In this document: positions 26,737 to 35,999 of the stretch, piece after piece
How positions within the stretch are numbered: the stretch's first letter is position 1
Layout: each line of letters starts with the position of its first letter
Assembly: GCF_024129865.1 (NCBI RefSeq)
Contig: NZ_JAMYFE010000050.1
Location: 1 to 50,176 of the forward strand
DNA: 50,176 nucleotides
Direction: 5' to 3'
Source of the DNA: Stieleria tagensis
GTDB taxonomy: Bacteria > Planctomycetota > Planctomycetia > Pirellulales > Pirellulaceae
Made by a program: the position numbers and the translations under genes
Notes under the pieces: generated by a model
What the model saw: the letters and a program-made list of their open reading frames with translations, nothing else
What the model was told of the DNA's origin: nothing
Databases searched by the model: none

Positions 26737-27549
26737 ATGAATAATCTCTTTCAACTAAATGACGACGTGGCTGCCGTTATCGGCGGCACAGGCGAACTGG
26801 GCGGCATCATGGCCGAGGCGCTTGGGGCATACGGTGCAAAAATTGCCGTGATCGGCCGCAACGCCGAACGAGGCGAGGCGCGGGCCAAGAAAATCAATGA
26901 CGCCGGTGGTACCGCAAAATTCTTTGCCGCCGACGGCTTAAGTGCCCCGTCGCTTGACGCGGCGCGGGAATCGATTCGCCAGTGGGCCGGTGCTCCGACG
27001 TCCGTTTTGGTCAACGCGGCCGGCGGCAATCGCCCCGAAGCCACCATTCCGCCCGGTGGTGATTTCTGTCAATTGCCGATCGACGCTTGGAAAGATGTGT
27101 TCGATCTGAACCTGGTCGGCGGCGCACTGCTGCCCAGCCAAGTGTTCGGCCAAGACATGATCGACGCCGGTGTCGGCAGCATCATCAATATCGCTTCGAT
27201 GAGCGGCATGATCCCGCTCTCACGCGTGGTGGCCTACTCGGCGGCCAAGGCCGCGGTCATCAATTTGACGCTGTGGTTGGCCCGCGAATGGGCCACGACC
27301 GGTGTACGCGTCAACGCGATCAGCCCCGGTTTCTTCCCCGCCGAACAGAACCGCAAGCTGCTGTTCAACGACGACGGCAGCTACACCGAGCGTGGCGGCC
27401 AGATCATCGGCCATACACCGATGGGCCGATTCGGCACCGCCGAAGAACTTGCCGGGGCAACCGTTTGGTTGGCCAGTCGCAAGGCCGCTTCCTTTGTGAC
27501 AGGACAGAATATCGCGATCGATGGCGGATTTGCTTCGGTCACCATTTAG
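26737..27549 (+). CDS. Short-chain dehydrogenase, D-mannonate oxidoreductase/fructuronate reductase-like
   Basis: 270 residues from the ATG at 26737. GGTGELGG is the Rossmann dinucleotide loop, VLVNAAGGN the adenine-ring strand motif, SIINIASMSG with YSAAKAA gives the Ser-Tyr-Lys catalytic set, and NAISPGFFPAEQNRKLL with VTGQNIAIDGGFASV closes the family pattern. The long insert after NAAGGNRPEAT and the PGFFPAEQNR block resemble the SDR type that interconverts fructuronate and mannonate. The sugar-kinase gene immediately downstream, of the 2-keto-3-deoxygluconate type, supports uronate catabolism. Exact substrate unproven. Confidence 0.85.
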   Translation: MNNLFQLNDDVAAVIGGTGELGGIMAEALGAYGAKIAVIGRNAERGEARAKKINDAGGTAKFFAADGLSAPSLDAARESIRQWAGAPTSVLVNAAGGNRPEATIPPGGDFCQLPIDAWKDVFDLNLVGGALLPSQVFGQDMIDAGVGSIINIASMSGMIPLSRVVAYSAAKAAVINLTLWLAREWATTGVRVNAISPGFFPAEQNRKLLFNDDGSYTERGGQIIGHTPMGRFGTAEELAGATVWLASRKAASFVTGQNIAIDGGFASVTI

Positions 27550-27605
27550 TCATCCGAAACTCCTTTCTTTCAACACCCCCCAAACCCAAACCCAGACAAC
27601 GACTC

Positions 27606-28694
27606 ATGAGTGGACTGAAGATTCGCACCGGCGACAACGAACTTGATTTTTTGGCACTCGGCGCGATGGTTCATCGCTTGGATCCCGGTGTCATCCCCTT
27701 CCGCACCGCCAACTCGTTTGACATTCATGTCTCCGGCGGTGAATACAACTGTGCCGCCAACCTGTCCTCATGCTTCGGATTGAACACCGGTGTTGCCACA
27801 GCGATGGTCGACAACGGAATCGGTGAACTGATCCAGCGTCAGGTACGGGCGATGGGCGTTCGTCCCTTCTACAAACAGTTCAAGCACGACGGCGTTCGTG
27901 GCCCGAACATGGCAACCGTCTACAGTGACCGTGGCCAAGGCGTTCGCGCCCCGGTCGTGTTCTACAACCGTGCCAACGAAGCCGGTGCGATGCTGAAACC
28001 CGGCGATTTTGATTGGGCAAAGATATTTGCCGGTGGCTGCCGCTGGGTGCACAGCGGTGGAATCTTCGCGGCACTTTCGGAAACAACCGCCGAAGTCGTG
28101 ATCGAGATGTTCAAAGCCGCCGGTGAAGCCGGCGCGGTCCGCTCGTTCGACCTGAACTATCGCGCCAAACTGTGGGACACCATTGGCGGATTGAAAAAGG
28201 GCCAGGAAATGATTGCCCGCATCGTGGAACACGTCGATGTCCTGATCGGCAACGAAGAAGACCTGCAAAAAGGACTGGGCGTCAAAGGACCCGATGTCGA
28301 AGAATCATCCGACAGTAAACTGGATCCCAAGAACTTCTTTGCGATGATCGGCAACGTCACCGAGAAATTCCCGCACGTCAAAGCCGTCGCCACGACTCTC
28401 CGCGAAGTCCACTCGACCAACCGCCACTCATGGAGCGCCGTGCTGCACTACGACGGCCAAAACTACACCGCACCAACGGCCGAACTGGACGTGTTGGATC
28501 GCATCGGTGGCGGTGACGGTTTCGCCAGCGGATTGATCTACAGCTTGCTCGACGGACGTGCCCCCGAAGAAGCACTCAAGCTCGGTTGGGCACACGGTGC
28601 ATTGCTGACGACCTTCCCCGGTGACGTCAGCCGCGCCACGTTGGCAGAAGTCGAAGCCTTTGCCGAAGGCGGCAGCGCTCGCGTGCAACGCTAA
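27606..28694 (+). CDS. PfkB-family sugar kinase, probably 2-keto-3-deoxygluconate kinase
   Basis: 362 residues from the ATG at 27606, 56 bases after the SDR stop. Ribokinase-fold marks: VSGGEYNCAANLS (substrate Gly-Gly strand), RSFDLNYRAKLW, DVLIGNEEDL, and the catalytic GGGD (Asp304) in DRIGGGDGFASGLIYSLL. Similar proteins phosphorylate 2-keto-3-deoxygluconate to KDPG, the step after mannonate dehydration in uronate breakdown. Mannonate dehydratase and KDPG aldolase are not in the window. Ribokinase-like use of another ketose is the main alternative. Confidence 0.85.
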   Translation: MSGLKIRTGDNELDFLALGAMVHRLDPGVIPFRTANSFDIHVSGGEYNCAANLSSCFGLNTGVATAMVDNGIGELIQRQVRAMGVRPFYKQFKHDGVRGPNMATVYSDRGQGVRAPVVFYNRANEAGAMLKPGDFDWAKIFAGGCRWVHSGGIFAALSETTAEVVIEMFKAAGEAGAVRSFDLNYRAKLWDTIGGLKKGQEMIARIVEHVDVLIGNEEDLQKGLGVKGPDVEESSDSKLDPKNFFAMIGNVTEKFPHVKAVATTLREVHSTNRHSWSAVLHYDGQNYTAPTAELDVLDRIGGGDGFASGLIYSLLDGRAPEEALKLGWAHGALLTTFPGDVSRATLAEVEAFAEGGSARVQR

Positions 28695-28696
28695 AA

Positions 28697-28754
28697 GCGA
28701 GTGACTCGCCGCGCCGGACAACCGGTCTCGCGGATAGTCAAAAGGATCACTCGC
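28697..28754. terminator. Nested inverted repeat after the kinase gene
   Basis: GCGAGTGA (28697-28704) pairs with TCACTCGC (28747-28754), enclosing a smaller CGCG-CCGG/CCGG-CGCG stem (about 28711-28732). It starts two bases after the kinase stop codon, as expected for a transcript end between convergent genes. There is only a short T run (TTT) after it. Confidence 0.45.
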
Positions 28755-28765
28755 GTTTGTATCCT

Positions 28766-28792
28766 GGAAAAACAATCCGGCTAGCCGGATTG
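28766..28792 (-). terminator. Intrinsic terminator overlapping the stop codon of the DUF2585 gene
   Basis: CAATCCGGCTAGCCGGATTG (28773-28792) is a perfect 20-base palindrome containing the minus-strand TAG stop. On the minus strand it is followed by TTGTTTTTCC-like sequence (28772 downward), so an 8-bp stem with CTAG loop and T run forms a compact Rho-independent terminator. Confidence 0.7.
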
Positions 28793-29389
28793 CCATTGCA
28801 AAATGGCATCGAGCGGATAGATCAACATGATCACGTTCAATAACAAACTGTCGCGGATCGTTGCCAACAACACCAATTCCACGACAATCATGATCGCTAG
28901 CGTCTGGTACCAACGCAGACGCGAGGCGATCAAGTAGCCCAGCAACATTGACAACACGTCACACAGGCTGTTGGCAATTGAATCACCGTAGTAGTCCAGC
29001 GAGATCGTGGCCGCTCGGTAGCGTTCAATAATGAACGGCGAATTCTCGACGACCTCCCAGGCCGCTTCGACCACCAACGCCGCCAGCAATCGCAATCGCG
29101 GCGAGTATCTCTCTCGCAACAGCCACAACAGCGCAAAGAAAACGAAGCCGTGCAGGAGATGCGTGAACGAGTAGGCATCAATCAGGTGCTGGGAATTGTG
29201 CTCCGATTTCACCTGCCAGGACCAGGGGGAAAACCCGCCGCACTTGCACCACCACGTCCGCCCCATCAATCGCAGCACGATCGCCAGCGACACCAGCACC
29301 AACAACAAATCACGCCAATTGGGTGCGATTGCGCCGGACACGATTGCACTGGCATTGCGATTGGACGGAACGTCCGAATTGACTGACAT
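28781..29389 (-). CDS. DUF2585 (UPF0314) family membrane protein
   Basis: 202 residues with about five membrane helices. The hallmark stretch is LIDAYSFTHLLHGFVFFALLWLL (about 70-92), then VVEAAWEVVENSPFIIERYR and YYGDSIANSLCDVLSMLLGY, all characteristic of DUF2585. WWCKCGGFSPWSW in the loop before it is likewise typical. The function is unknown. The stop codon is embedded in a terminator palindrome; the propeller-protein gene lies 12 bases upstream on the same strand, so the two may be cotranscribed. Confidence 0.85.
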   Translation of the reverse strand: MSVNSDVPSNRNASAIVSGAIAPNWRDLLLVLVSLAIVLRLMGRTWWCKCGGFSPWSWQVKSEHNSQHLIDAYSFTHLLHGFVFFALLWLLRERYSPRLRLLAALVVEAAWEVVENSPFIIERYRAATISLDYYGDSIANSLCDVLSMLLGYLIASRLRWYQTLAIMIVVELVLLATIRDSLLLNVIMLIYPLDAILQWQSG

Positions 29390-29401
29390 TGGGTTCTGCC
29401 T

Positions 29402-31483
29402 CTAATGATTCGTCGAATCGATCGACGATCCTGCGTTGACTGATTTCTGACTCTCTGTCAGATCATACACCCGCAGCGTTTCGAACCCGTCCTTGCCCCC
29501 GCCGGCGACCAAGATTTTGGATTCTTTCGAGTAGTCGATCGAGCGAATCGGCGGCGATTGCTCTGGCGGCAGCGGCTGGAATCGCTGTTGCTCGGAACCG
29601 GTCTCGACATCCATCATCACAACACTCCCTTTGAAGGTCCCAATCATCAACTTTCGCTCGTCGAGGAAATGCATCGCGTGCATGCCACCAATCCCGCTGG
29701 CCCCGAAACGTCGAAGGGATTCCAAGTTCTGGTCAAAAATTTCGATGATGCCGCTGGCCCCTGACTCGACAGCGACACGACTTCCCTGCGGACTGACCGT
29801 GAAGCTAGAGTGAATGTTCGGCGTCAACACTCCGGCCCGAATCAATTGACCAGATGTCGCAGACCATTGCGACAGGACAACGCCCTGTTCACCCGATGCG
29901 ATTTTGTCGCCGAGGGTGTAGATCGAGCGTTCATCATCGGCCCAGCGAACCATGCGAAACAGATTCTGCGGGTCGGCAGATTCCAACAACACGTCCCCAG
30001 TCGCGATATCAACGATCTTGATCCATCCGGGCAAGCCGCGGCCGACAATGGCCAGACGGTTGCTATGCGGGGCAAACGCGATTGATTCGGCGCCCTGTTC
30101 GAGTGCCAGTTGGCGATCCGCTCCCTCGGCGCCCGTGCGATAGATGGTCACCGTCCGATCGGCAGCGATCACGGCGGAGTACATTCCGTCGTGGGAAATC
30201 CCTGCCTTGGTTTCGTGTTTGGCGGTGGCGTCGATCGGCCGGCCGCTGGTCACGGCGCCCGTGGTCATGTCGACCCACTGAACCGTGCTGGCCATTGGCA
30301 GCACCGCCAATCGTTTCCCATCGTCGACCAGGCGGACGGCCAGTACCGCGCGAGCGTTCCAGGTTTCCGGAAAACGGTCCGCGACGATGACCGGTTTTGT
30401 GTCTCGCGCCTGCAATAAAAATGTGGCGGGAGAATTCCCACCGACGGCCAAAAATCGATCGTCGGCCGACAGACTCATGGCGTAGATTCGCTGCAGTCCT
30501 ACATCGCGGTCGTTCAGCGGCTCGCCATGCCGCGCGTTCCAAATGCGAAATCGACTGCGAAGCGAAGATGAAATCAGCGTCTCGCCGGTGCTGGAAAACA
30601 CCAAACTGGTGACCGGTGACGCGTGCCGATTCCAGGCATGCAGCAATTGGCCGGTTTGGGCATCGCGAATTCGGACAATCCCTTTGCTCAGCCCCGTGGC
30701 GAAAAGAACCCCTTGGTGATCGATCGCTGACGCTGTGATCTGGCCTTGGGGGATCGAGGCCTGGACACGTTTTTGCAGATCGGGAAGCTGACGGATCTGC
30801 CAATGCTGTGGTCCGCAAAGCAGCAGTCGCTTTCCCTCACTAGCAATCGAGATCGAAGCAAAGGGGAATTCGAGTTGCAGCGATTGGTCGGTCGCCGAAT
30901 CGAACTGGTCCAACTGATCCAAGTCACACCACTTCAGCATTTGATTTCGATAGAGCACAAATAACTGACTGCCGTCCGTCGCAAACGAGACGACTCCGCC
31001 GGCGATTCGCAACGGTTCGGTCGCAACTGGGTTGGCAAGGTTTAGGCCGATGATCGTCAGTTGACCGGAGGCATCCAAGACCACCATCTGCTGGACGTCC
31101 GGCAAGTAGGCCAACTTGATGATCGCCGCCGAGGATTGGTCCAATCGTTTTGGTGCCGAGGATGATCCATCGACGTGCACTAAATTGACTTCGCCCAAAA
31201 CGTTTCCAACGACAATCCAAGACGGGTCTGGCAAGATCGCCACCGCGGTGACTTCCGTCGTCGCTGCTTGCTGGTAGCTAGCCAGTCCGGCGCCGATCGA
31301 CTGCACCTCGCGTAAAAACTCGACCGGCTCGTCGCCCGAGCAGACCCCGGCTTCAATCGAGATCAACAACAGACCGGCAAGAACTGGCAGGCATGCGGTC
31401 CATCCAGATCGCAGCCGACACGCTGTTGCGACGCGCAACCGATTCAGTGCGGCCGCCAAATCGAAACCGTTGGAAGGTGCCAT
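29402..31483 (-). CDS. Exported WD40-like beta-propeller protein
   Basis: 693 residues. A hydrophobic segment (about 28-50, ACLPVLAGLLLISIEAGVCSG) acts as signal peptide or anchor. The rest is a run of about 45-residue beta-sheet repeats of WD40/YVTN type, e.g. VTSLVFSSTGETLISSSLRSR followed by FRIWNARHG, IYAMSLSADDRFLAVGG, and IRSIDYSKESKILVAGGGKD with LRVYDLT at the end. Two propellers would fit the length. No enzymatic motif was seen; such proteins usually serve as binding scaffolds. Similar exported propellers are common in planctomycetes. Confidence 0.8.
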   Translation of the reverse strand: MAPSNGFDLAAALNRLRVATACRLRSGWTACLPVLAGLLLISIEAGVCSGDEPVEFLREVQSIGAGLASYQQAATTEVTAVAILPDPSWIVVGNVLGEVNLVHVDGSSSAPKRLDQSSAAIIKLAYLPDVQQMVVLDASGQLTIIGLNLANPVATEPLRIAGGVVSFATDGSQLFVLYRNQMLKWCDLDQLDQFDSATDQSLQLEFPFASISIASEGKRLLLCGPQHWQIRQLPDLQKRVQASIPQGQITASAIDHQGVLFATGLSKGIVRIRDAQTGQLLHAWNRHASPVTSLVFSSTGETLISSSLRSRFRIWNARHGEPLNDRDVGLQRIYAMSLSADDRFLAVGGNSPATFLLQARDTKPVIVADRFPETWNARAVLAVRLVDDGKRLAVLPMASTVQWVDMTTGAVTSGRPIDATAKHETKAGISHDGMYSAVIAADRTVTIYRTGAEGADRQLALEQGAESIAFAPHSNRLAIVGRGLPGWIKIVDIATGDVLLESADPQNLFRMVRWADDERSIYTLGDKIASGEQGVVLSQWSATSGQLIRAGVLTPNIHSSFTVSPQGSRVAVESGASGIIEIFDQNLESLRRFGASGIGGMHAMHFLDERKLMIGTFKGSVVMMDVETGSEQQRFQPLPPEQSPPIRSIDYSKESKILVAGGGKDGFETLRVYDLTESQKSVNAGSSIDSTNH

Positions 31484-31515
31484 GTTGAATCCGCTAACGA
31501 TGAGAGGCTTTCGGG

Positions 31516-31544
31516 TTGAAAGACAGTGACGAGAGTTCTAATAT
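31516..31544 (+). promoter_or_regulatory. Sigma-70 type promoter for the exported protein gene at 31603
   Basis: TTGAAA (31516-31521) and TAATAT (31539-31544) are separated by exactly 17 bases, giving a near-consensus -35/-10 pair. Transcription would begin near 31551, about 50 bases before the ATG at 31603. This also argues against the upstream TTG at 31516 as a translation start. Confidence 0.65.
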
Positions 31545-31602
31545 AGACATTGCGTCTTTTTCATCAAGTTCGCTTGCGTCCGATTCTCGTTTGGATTCTG
31601 TC

Positions 31603-32448
31603 ATGTTTCGAATTCCCCCCTGCTTACCGGCTCTGGCATGCTTGCTGACCCTGGCGTCGGCTCAGTTGCAGGCGCAAGATTCGAGTGACGCGATGGCAAC
31701 GCTGCGACAAACCTTTTTGGACGCCGCGAAACAGATCCGTTTTTCCACGGCAGAGGCGGCGACGAATTTCCGGTTGATCGATGATCCGTTGCTGAACTGG
31801 TCCAACCCTGTCCGGACGACACCCGGCGGCGCTTTGTTTTTGTGGGTCCAGGATAAACGTCCCGTCGTCGCGATGTGCAAGTTCAGCAATGGGATCAACG
31901 TGATTGCATCGGAATTCCAATCGTTGTCAGATCGGCAATTTACCATGCAGATCGACGGGAAGACGCACTGGCGGCCTGCGAAACCGGGTGTCGAAATGCG
32001 CCCTGTTCCAATGACCAACACTGGCAACGCAACGATTGCATCGACCGCTTCGGCGCGGCTGCGTCAAATGCGAAGCATCGCCCGGGAGTTCTCAGCCGAA
32101 CTGGTTCCCTCGAATCGCAATCCGACTCAACTGCGGATGATGTCGTCCCCGGCATATCGCTACGAAAACGCTGGGGGAAGCGGCGAAATCCTCGATGGAG
32201 CGTTGTTTCTGTTTTCACTCGGGACCGATCCTGAGGTGATGCTGGTGATCGAAACGCTGCCGGACCCCAGCGGCACCCAGCGCTGGCACTACGGCATCGC
32301 CAGGATGAGTGTCGTGCCGTCGCTGGTCCACTACAACGACACAGTGGTTTGGCAGACACAGACCGCTCAAGCGAAAAATCCATCGTCGACCTATTTTCTG
32401 ATCAACGAGTCGCAGCCGGACGATGCGGTGATCGAAATCTTTGAATAG
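31603..32448 (+). CDS. Exported protein of unknown function
   Basis: 281 residues from the ATG at 31603, giving a signal peptide (MFRIPPCLPALACLLTLAS, cleavage near LQAQ-DSS). The mature part is beta-rich with conserved-looking phrases (LLNWSNPVRTTPGGALFLWV, RPVVAMCKFSN, EFSAELVPSN, QLRMMSSPAYRYE) that I associate with a secreted protein group of planctomycetes lacking an assigned function. No catalytic residues could be identified. The gene is divergent from the propeller-protein gene and has its own promoter. Confidence 0.75.
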   Translation: MFRIPPCLPALACLLTLASAQLQAQDSSDAMATLRQTFLDAAKQIRFSTAEAATNFRLIDDPLLNWSNPVRTTPGGALFLWVQDKRPVVAMCKFSNGINVIASEFQSLSDRQFTMQIDGKTHWRPAKPGVEMRPVPMTNTGNATIASTASARLRQMRSIAREFSAELVPSNRNPTQLRMMSSPAYRYENAGGSGEILDGALFLFSLGTDPEVMLVIETLPDPSGTQRWHYGIARMSVVPSLVHYNDTVVWQTQTAQAKNPSSTYFLINESQPDDAVIEIFE

Positions 32449-32699
32449 GATCGCAAAGCCAGCGGAGGGGACACCCACTACCCCGCCACGTCTGGCTGAT
32501 GTAGCATACCCATTATGACTGGCATGGAAGCTGACGGCATGAGGGGCTTCTGTCGCAAATGAGCCGTCGGTGGGGCAATGCAGGTCATGAAAATTGACAG
32601 TCAGGGGTTGCCGCCCAACTGTGACGCGTCCGGAAGCGTTCTCCGGTTGAGTGTCGGGCAAGACAGCGTTCTGACCCACAGCTTCATTGCAGCGAAATC

Positions 32700-32867
32700 A
32701 TGCACTGCTTCAAACCACTTGCCGTGTTGATCCTTGTGGTCCCCGTCGTGGGCGGATGCCGCGATGCCGAGCCCACTGTCGTCATGCCCAGCGACTATCA
32801 GTTAAGCGATCAAGAACAGTCCAACCGCCAACGTGCCAGGGAGGCACTGGCGGCGCGACAACAGTAG
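32700..32867 (+). CDS. Small lipoprotein (55 aa) preceding the DUF1559 gene
   Basis: MHCFKPLAVLILVVPVVGGC is a lipoprotein signal with a lipobox (VVGGC, Cys20), followed by a 35-residue hydrophilic, Gln/Arg/Ala-rich tail (DYQLSDQEQSNRQRAREALA). The stop lies 37 bases before the DUF1559 start. Short lipoproteins directly before or after DUF1559 genes are common in planctomycetes, which supports this frame over the overlapping one. Function unknown. Confidence 0.75.
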   Translation: MHCFKPLAVLILVVPVVGGCRDAEPTVVMPSDYQLSDQEQSNRQRAREALAARQQ

Positions 32868-32904
32868 GTTTGCCGGTGGCGCTTGATTCACAGGGGAATC
32901 AGCC

Positions 32905-34158
32905 ATGAAACGGTCATTGTCTAAATTCAGTGGGTTCACTTTGGTGGAGCTGCTGGTGGTCATCGCAATCATCGGCATCCTGATCGGACTGCTGTTGCCA
33001 GCGGTCCAAGCGGCGCGTGAAGCGGCGCGGCGGATGAGTTGCAGCAACAATTTCAAACAGATCGGTTTGGCCGTGCATAACTATCACGCCGCCTACAAAC
33101 AACTGCCGGTCCACATGGGCGGCACACGTCGCATCCCGGCGACCGGCAGTTGGTTCAGCAATTATGGCGACGACTGCAACATGATGATGTTAAGCGTGTT
33201 TGTTGGGCTGACACCGTACGTCGAACAACAATCGATGTGGGAACAGATCAGTGCTCCCAACGCTGTGGATCTGACCAATCCCTCAGCGCCACGCGTACCG
33301 CCGTGGCCAGCGATGGGGCCAACGCCGACTGAAGAAATCAATGCGGTGGCGATCGTCAATCAGCGCAACACGGCCTATCCACCTTGGATGACCGAATTGC
33401 CGACACTGCGATGCCCAAGTGACCCCGGCAGCGGCTTGCCGTCGATGGGACGTAGCAACTATGCGGCCTGCCTGGGCGACGGTCTTCACTACACCGACAA
33501 CGGTCGCTACTGGTACAACCTCCGCGGGTTTCCAAAACTGATGATCCATCACACCAGCAACTTAAACCTGCGCGCGTCCGGACGTGGGATGTTTGTGCCT
33601 CGCTCGGAACAACGGTTTCGTGACGTCGCCGATGGATTGTCAAATACAATCATGATGGGCGAGATCGCAACCGACTTGGGCGATCGTGATGTGCGAACAT
33701 TGCCCCATAGTTTCGCCCCCGGCACATTCAGTGGTCTGCGAAACAACCCCAGCGCTTGCAGCGGCGACGTCGATCCCGAGCGACCTAGGTTTTGGGACCC
33801 GTCGCTGACCGATGTGTTGGCGGGCAATCAAGGCCGCGGGTTTCGCTGGGCCAGCGGGATGCAGCCTTACACGGTGGTCAATACGATCCTGCCACCGAAT
33901 CGAGAGACATGCATGTCACTGGAGGACACCACACCCGGCGTGCTGTCGACCAGCAGCCGTCACTCCGGCGGTGCCCATGTCTTGATGGGTGACGGTGCAG
34001 TGGTGTTTCTGACCGATTCGATCGAAGCCGGTCATCCGACCCAGCCGACCGTGATCCATGGCGGCACCGGACAGCGGCGACCGGGTTCGCAAAGCCCCTA
34101 TGGGTTGTGGGGTGCACTCGGCACACGGGCCAGCGGAGAAATCACCCAACACAATTGA
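32905..34158 (+). CDS. DUF1559 protein with prepilin-type N-terminal cleavage/methylation domain
   Basis: 417 residues. [20 protein letters not shown] (about 8-27) is a type IV prepilin signal: cleavage after Gly, Phe+1, Glu+5 and a long hydrophobic helix. The next block ([39 protein letters not shown]) is the DUF1559 hallmark. [23 protein letters not shown] segment and the C-terminal [24 protein letters not shown] complete the family. Planctomycetes carry many such paralogues; they are thought to be pseudopilin-like surface or secretion components. The small lipoprotein upstream is probably cotranscribed. Confidence 0.95.
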   Translation: MKRSLSKFSGFTLVELLVVIAIIGILIGLLLPAVQAAREAARRMSCSNNFKQIGLAVHNYHAAYKQLPVHMGGTRRIPATGSWFSNYGDDCNMMMLSVFVGLTPYVEQQSMWEQISAPNAVDLTNPSAPRVPPWPAMGPTPTEEINAVAIVNQRNTAYPPWMTELPTLRCPSDPGSGLPSMGRSNYAACLGDGLHYTDNGRYWYNLRGFPKLMIHHTSNLNLRASGRGMFVPRSEQRFRDVADGLSNTIMMGEIATDLGDRDVRTLPHSFAPGTFSGLRNNPSACSGDVDPERPRFWDPSLTDVLAGNQGRGFRWASGMQPYTVVNTILPPNRETCMSLEDTTPGVLSTSSRHSGGAHVLMGDGAVVFLTDSIEAGHPTQPTVIHGGTGQRRPGSQSPYGLWGALGTRASGEITQHN

Positions 34159-34424
34159 AGCAATGATTGTGTTCTCTGCCCCGAAACCACAACTGGTGCA
34201 GACCCCAGCAGCGCGTCCGAAATACGACCAACTGTTGGCGGCTTTTACACCAGCAAAATCCGCACGGGAACCTAGCGACCACACAGCCTAGATCCGGCGC
34301 GTTTCGAACCGCTTTCCCAATCGCTGGCACTCTGTTTGCAGCGATCTCCAGATGGACCGTCGAGTTTGGCGGAAATGCCTATCACTCAGAGGTATGTCCG
34401 ATTCGTTCCAGGGAGACAATCCCG

Positions 34425-35999
34425 ATGAAAACCGATCCATCCGAGCCAATCACGGAGCCTGTGCAGGCACTGCGTTGCGGGGATTTGTACGACGATTGCC
34501 AAGACACTCCACAAACGATCCAAACTCATATCTCACACCTGTTTCTGACCGACAGCCACGTTTACAAACTAAAAAAACCAGTCGACTTCGGGTTTCTGGA
34601 TTATTCCACCCTCGAAAAACGTCGGTCCGCCTGTCACTCGGAATTGGAAATCAATCGACGTTTAGCACCGGATGTTTATCTAGACGTCACTCATGTCGGC
34701 CGCGATGCAATCGGGAACTGGAAAATCGGCGGTGATGCCGAACCGGAAGACTGGTTGGTCAAGATGAAACGGTTGCCGGATCATCGCTGTTTGGCAGAGA
34801 TCATCGAAGCAAAACGGTGGGGCGAATCAGATGCCCAACAAATCATCACAACATTGGCTTCGTTCTACCAATCACTCGATCCGGTCCAATGTTCAACGTA
34901 TTACGACGACTGTTTGAAACATGTCCGTGAGAACCAATCAGAACTAAAAAACCCTGATCATGACCTGCCCGCCGAACTGGTCCAACGGATCCATGCCGCA
35001 CAGCGCCAGTTTCATTTCCTCCACCGTGACCTGTTCGAAGATCGCGTTGCCGGTGGTCACGTCGTCGAAGGTCACGGTGACTTGCGAGCCGAACATATCT
35101 ATATGACCGAACCCCCGGTCGTGATCGACGGGATCGAATTTAGCCGTCAGCTTCGGACCGTCGATATCGCCGACGAACTGAGCTTCTTTGCAATCACCTG
35201 TGAAATCCTAAATGCACCAAAACTAGGTCGCCAAGTGCTGCGGGGCGTTTGTCAAACACTTGGTGACGCGCCCGACATACGATTGCTGGACTTCTATCAT
35301 TCCTATCGGGCCTGCGTGCGTGCCAAAGTCCAGGCGTTGCGTACCGATCAAGTGGTTGGCAATGCCGAGACGCGTGCCCATCACCGCGCAGAGACGTACC
35401 TCGAAATCGCGGATCGCTATGCCAGTCAACTCGCCCCACCGATCGCCGTGATCGTGCGTGGATTGAGCGGCACCGGCAAGACCACGCTGGCGCGAAAGAT
35501 TGCCAAACGGATGGGGGCGGCGCACCTGTCGACCGATCGCATTCGTCGACAACTTGCCAAGGCTGACGATCGCGGCGACGAGGCGGAAATATCCTACAGC
35601 GAACAGGCTCGCCAAGCCATCTACCGAACGATGATCGACCGAGCCATCGATCACCTCGACCAGCGAGCTTCCGTGGTGCTTGATGGCACGTTTCTCACTC
35701 GACAACGAATGCTCGATTTCACCGATTCGATTGACGACACTCAAGTCGCCCTCGCGATCATCACCTGCACCTGCCCCGAACAAGTGGCGATCGAAAGAAT
35801 GATTGCTCGGCAATCCAAGCGGGAATCGGACTCCGATGCTGATCAAACGGTCTATCGTCAACAGTTGGATCAGATTGAAGCGGTGCCCGAATCATTTGCA
35901 AATCACGATCTCGCGACCAACCAAGATCAAACCCAGCAAATGGCCGAGATCCAAAATTTCTTAGCAACACTGATGCGACACCGTAAGGAGACAACCTGA
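34425..35999 (+). CDS. Fusion of an aminoglycoside-phosphotransferase-like kinase domain with a P-loop kinase
   Basis: 524 residues; the ATG at 34425 has AGGGAGA at 34410-34416, nine bases upstream. Residues 1-about 330 match COG2187-type phosphotransferases: DSHVYKLKKPVDFGFLDYST, His217-Gly-Asp219-Leu-Arg in VEGHGDLRAEH and IDGIEFSRQLRTVDIADELSFF. From about 343 a second domain begins with Walker A GLSGTGKTT (346-354), then LSTDRIRRQL and VVLDGTFLTRQRMLD as in small-molecule P-loop kinases (COG0645). The two-domain fusion is a known but uncharacterised arrangement, often stress-linked. Its stop overlaps the start of the aconitase gene (TGATG). Substrates unknown. Confidence 0.87.
   Translation: MKTDPSEPITEPVQALRCGDLYDDCQDTPQTIQTHISHLFLTDSHVYKLKKPVDFGFLDYSTLEKRRSACHSELEINRRLAPDVYLDVTHVGRDAIGNWKIGGDAEPEDWLVKMKRLPDHRCLAEIIEAKRWGESDAQQIITTLASFYQSLDPVQCSTYYDDCLKHVRENQSELKNPDHDLPAELVQRIHAAQRQFHFLHRDLFEDRVAGGHVVEGHGDLRAEHIYMTEPPVVIDGIEFSRQLRTVDIADELSFFAITCEILNAPKLGRQVLRGVCQTLGDAPDIRLLDFYHSYRACVRAKVQALRTDQVVGNAETRAHHRAETYLEIADRYASQLAPPIAVIVRGLSGTGKTTLARKIAKRMGAAHLSTDRIRRQLAKADDRGDEAEISYSEQARQAIYRTMIDRAIDHLDQRASVVLDGTFLTRQRMLDFTDSIDDTQVALAIITCTCPEQVAIERMIARQSKRESDSDADQTVYRQQLDQIEAVPESFANHDLATNQDQTQQMAEIQNFLATLMRHRKETT

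Noticed and set aside
27087-27605. In-frame upstream extension of the sugar kinase through the SDR gene
   Set aside because: It lies entirely in an alternative frame of a well-supported SDR; the ATG at 27606 fits the family N-terminus.
34159-34424. Upstream extension of the kinase fusion into the DUF1559 intergenic region
   Set aside because: The added residues are unlike the family, and a good ribosome-binding site precedes the ATG at 34425.
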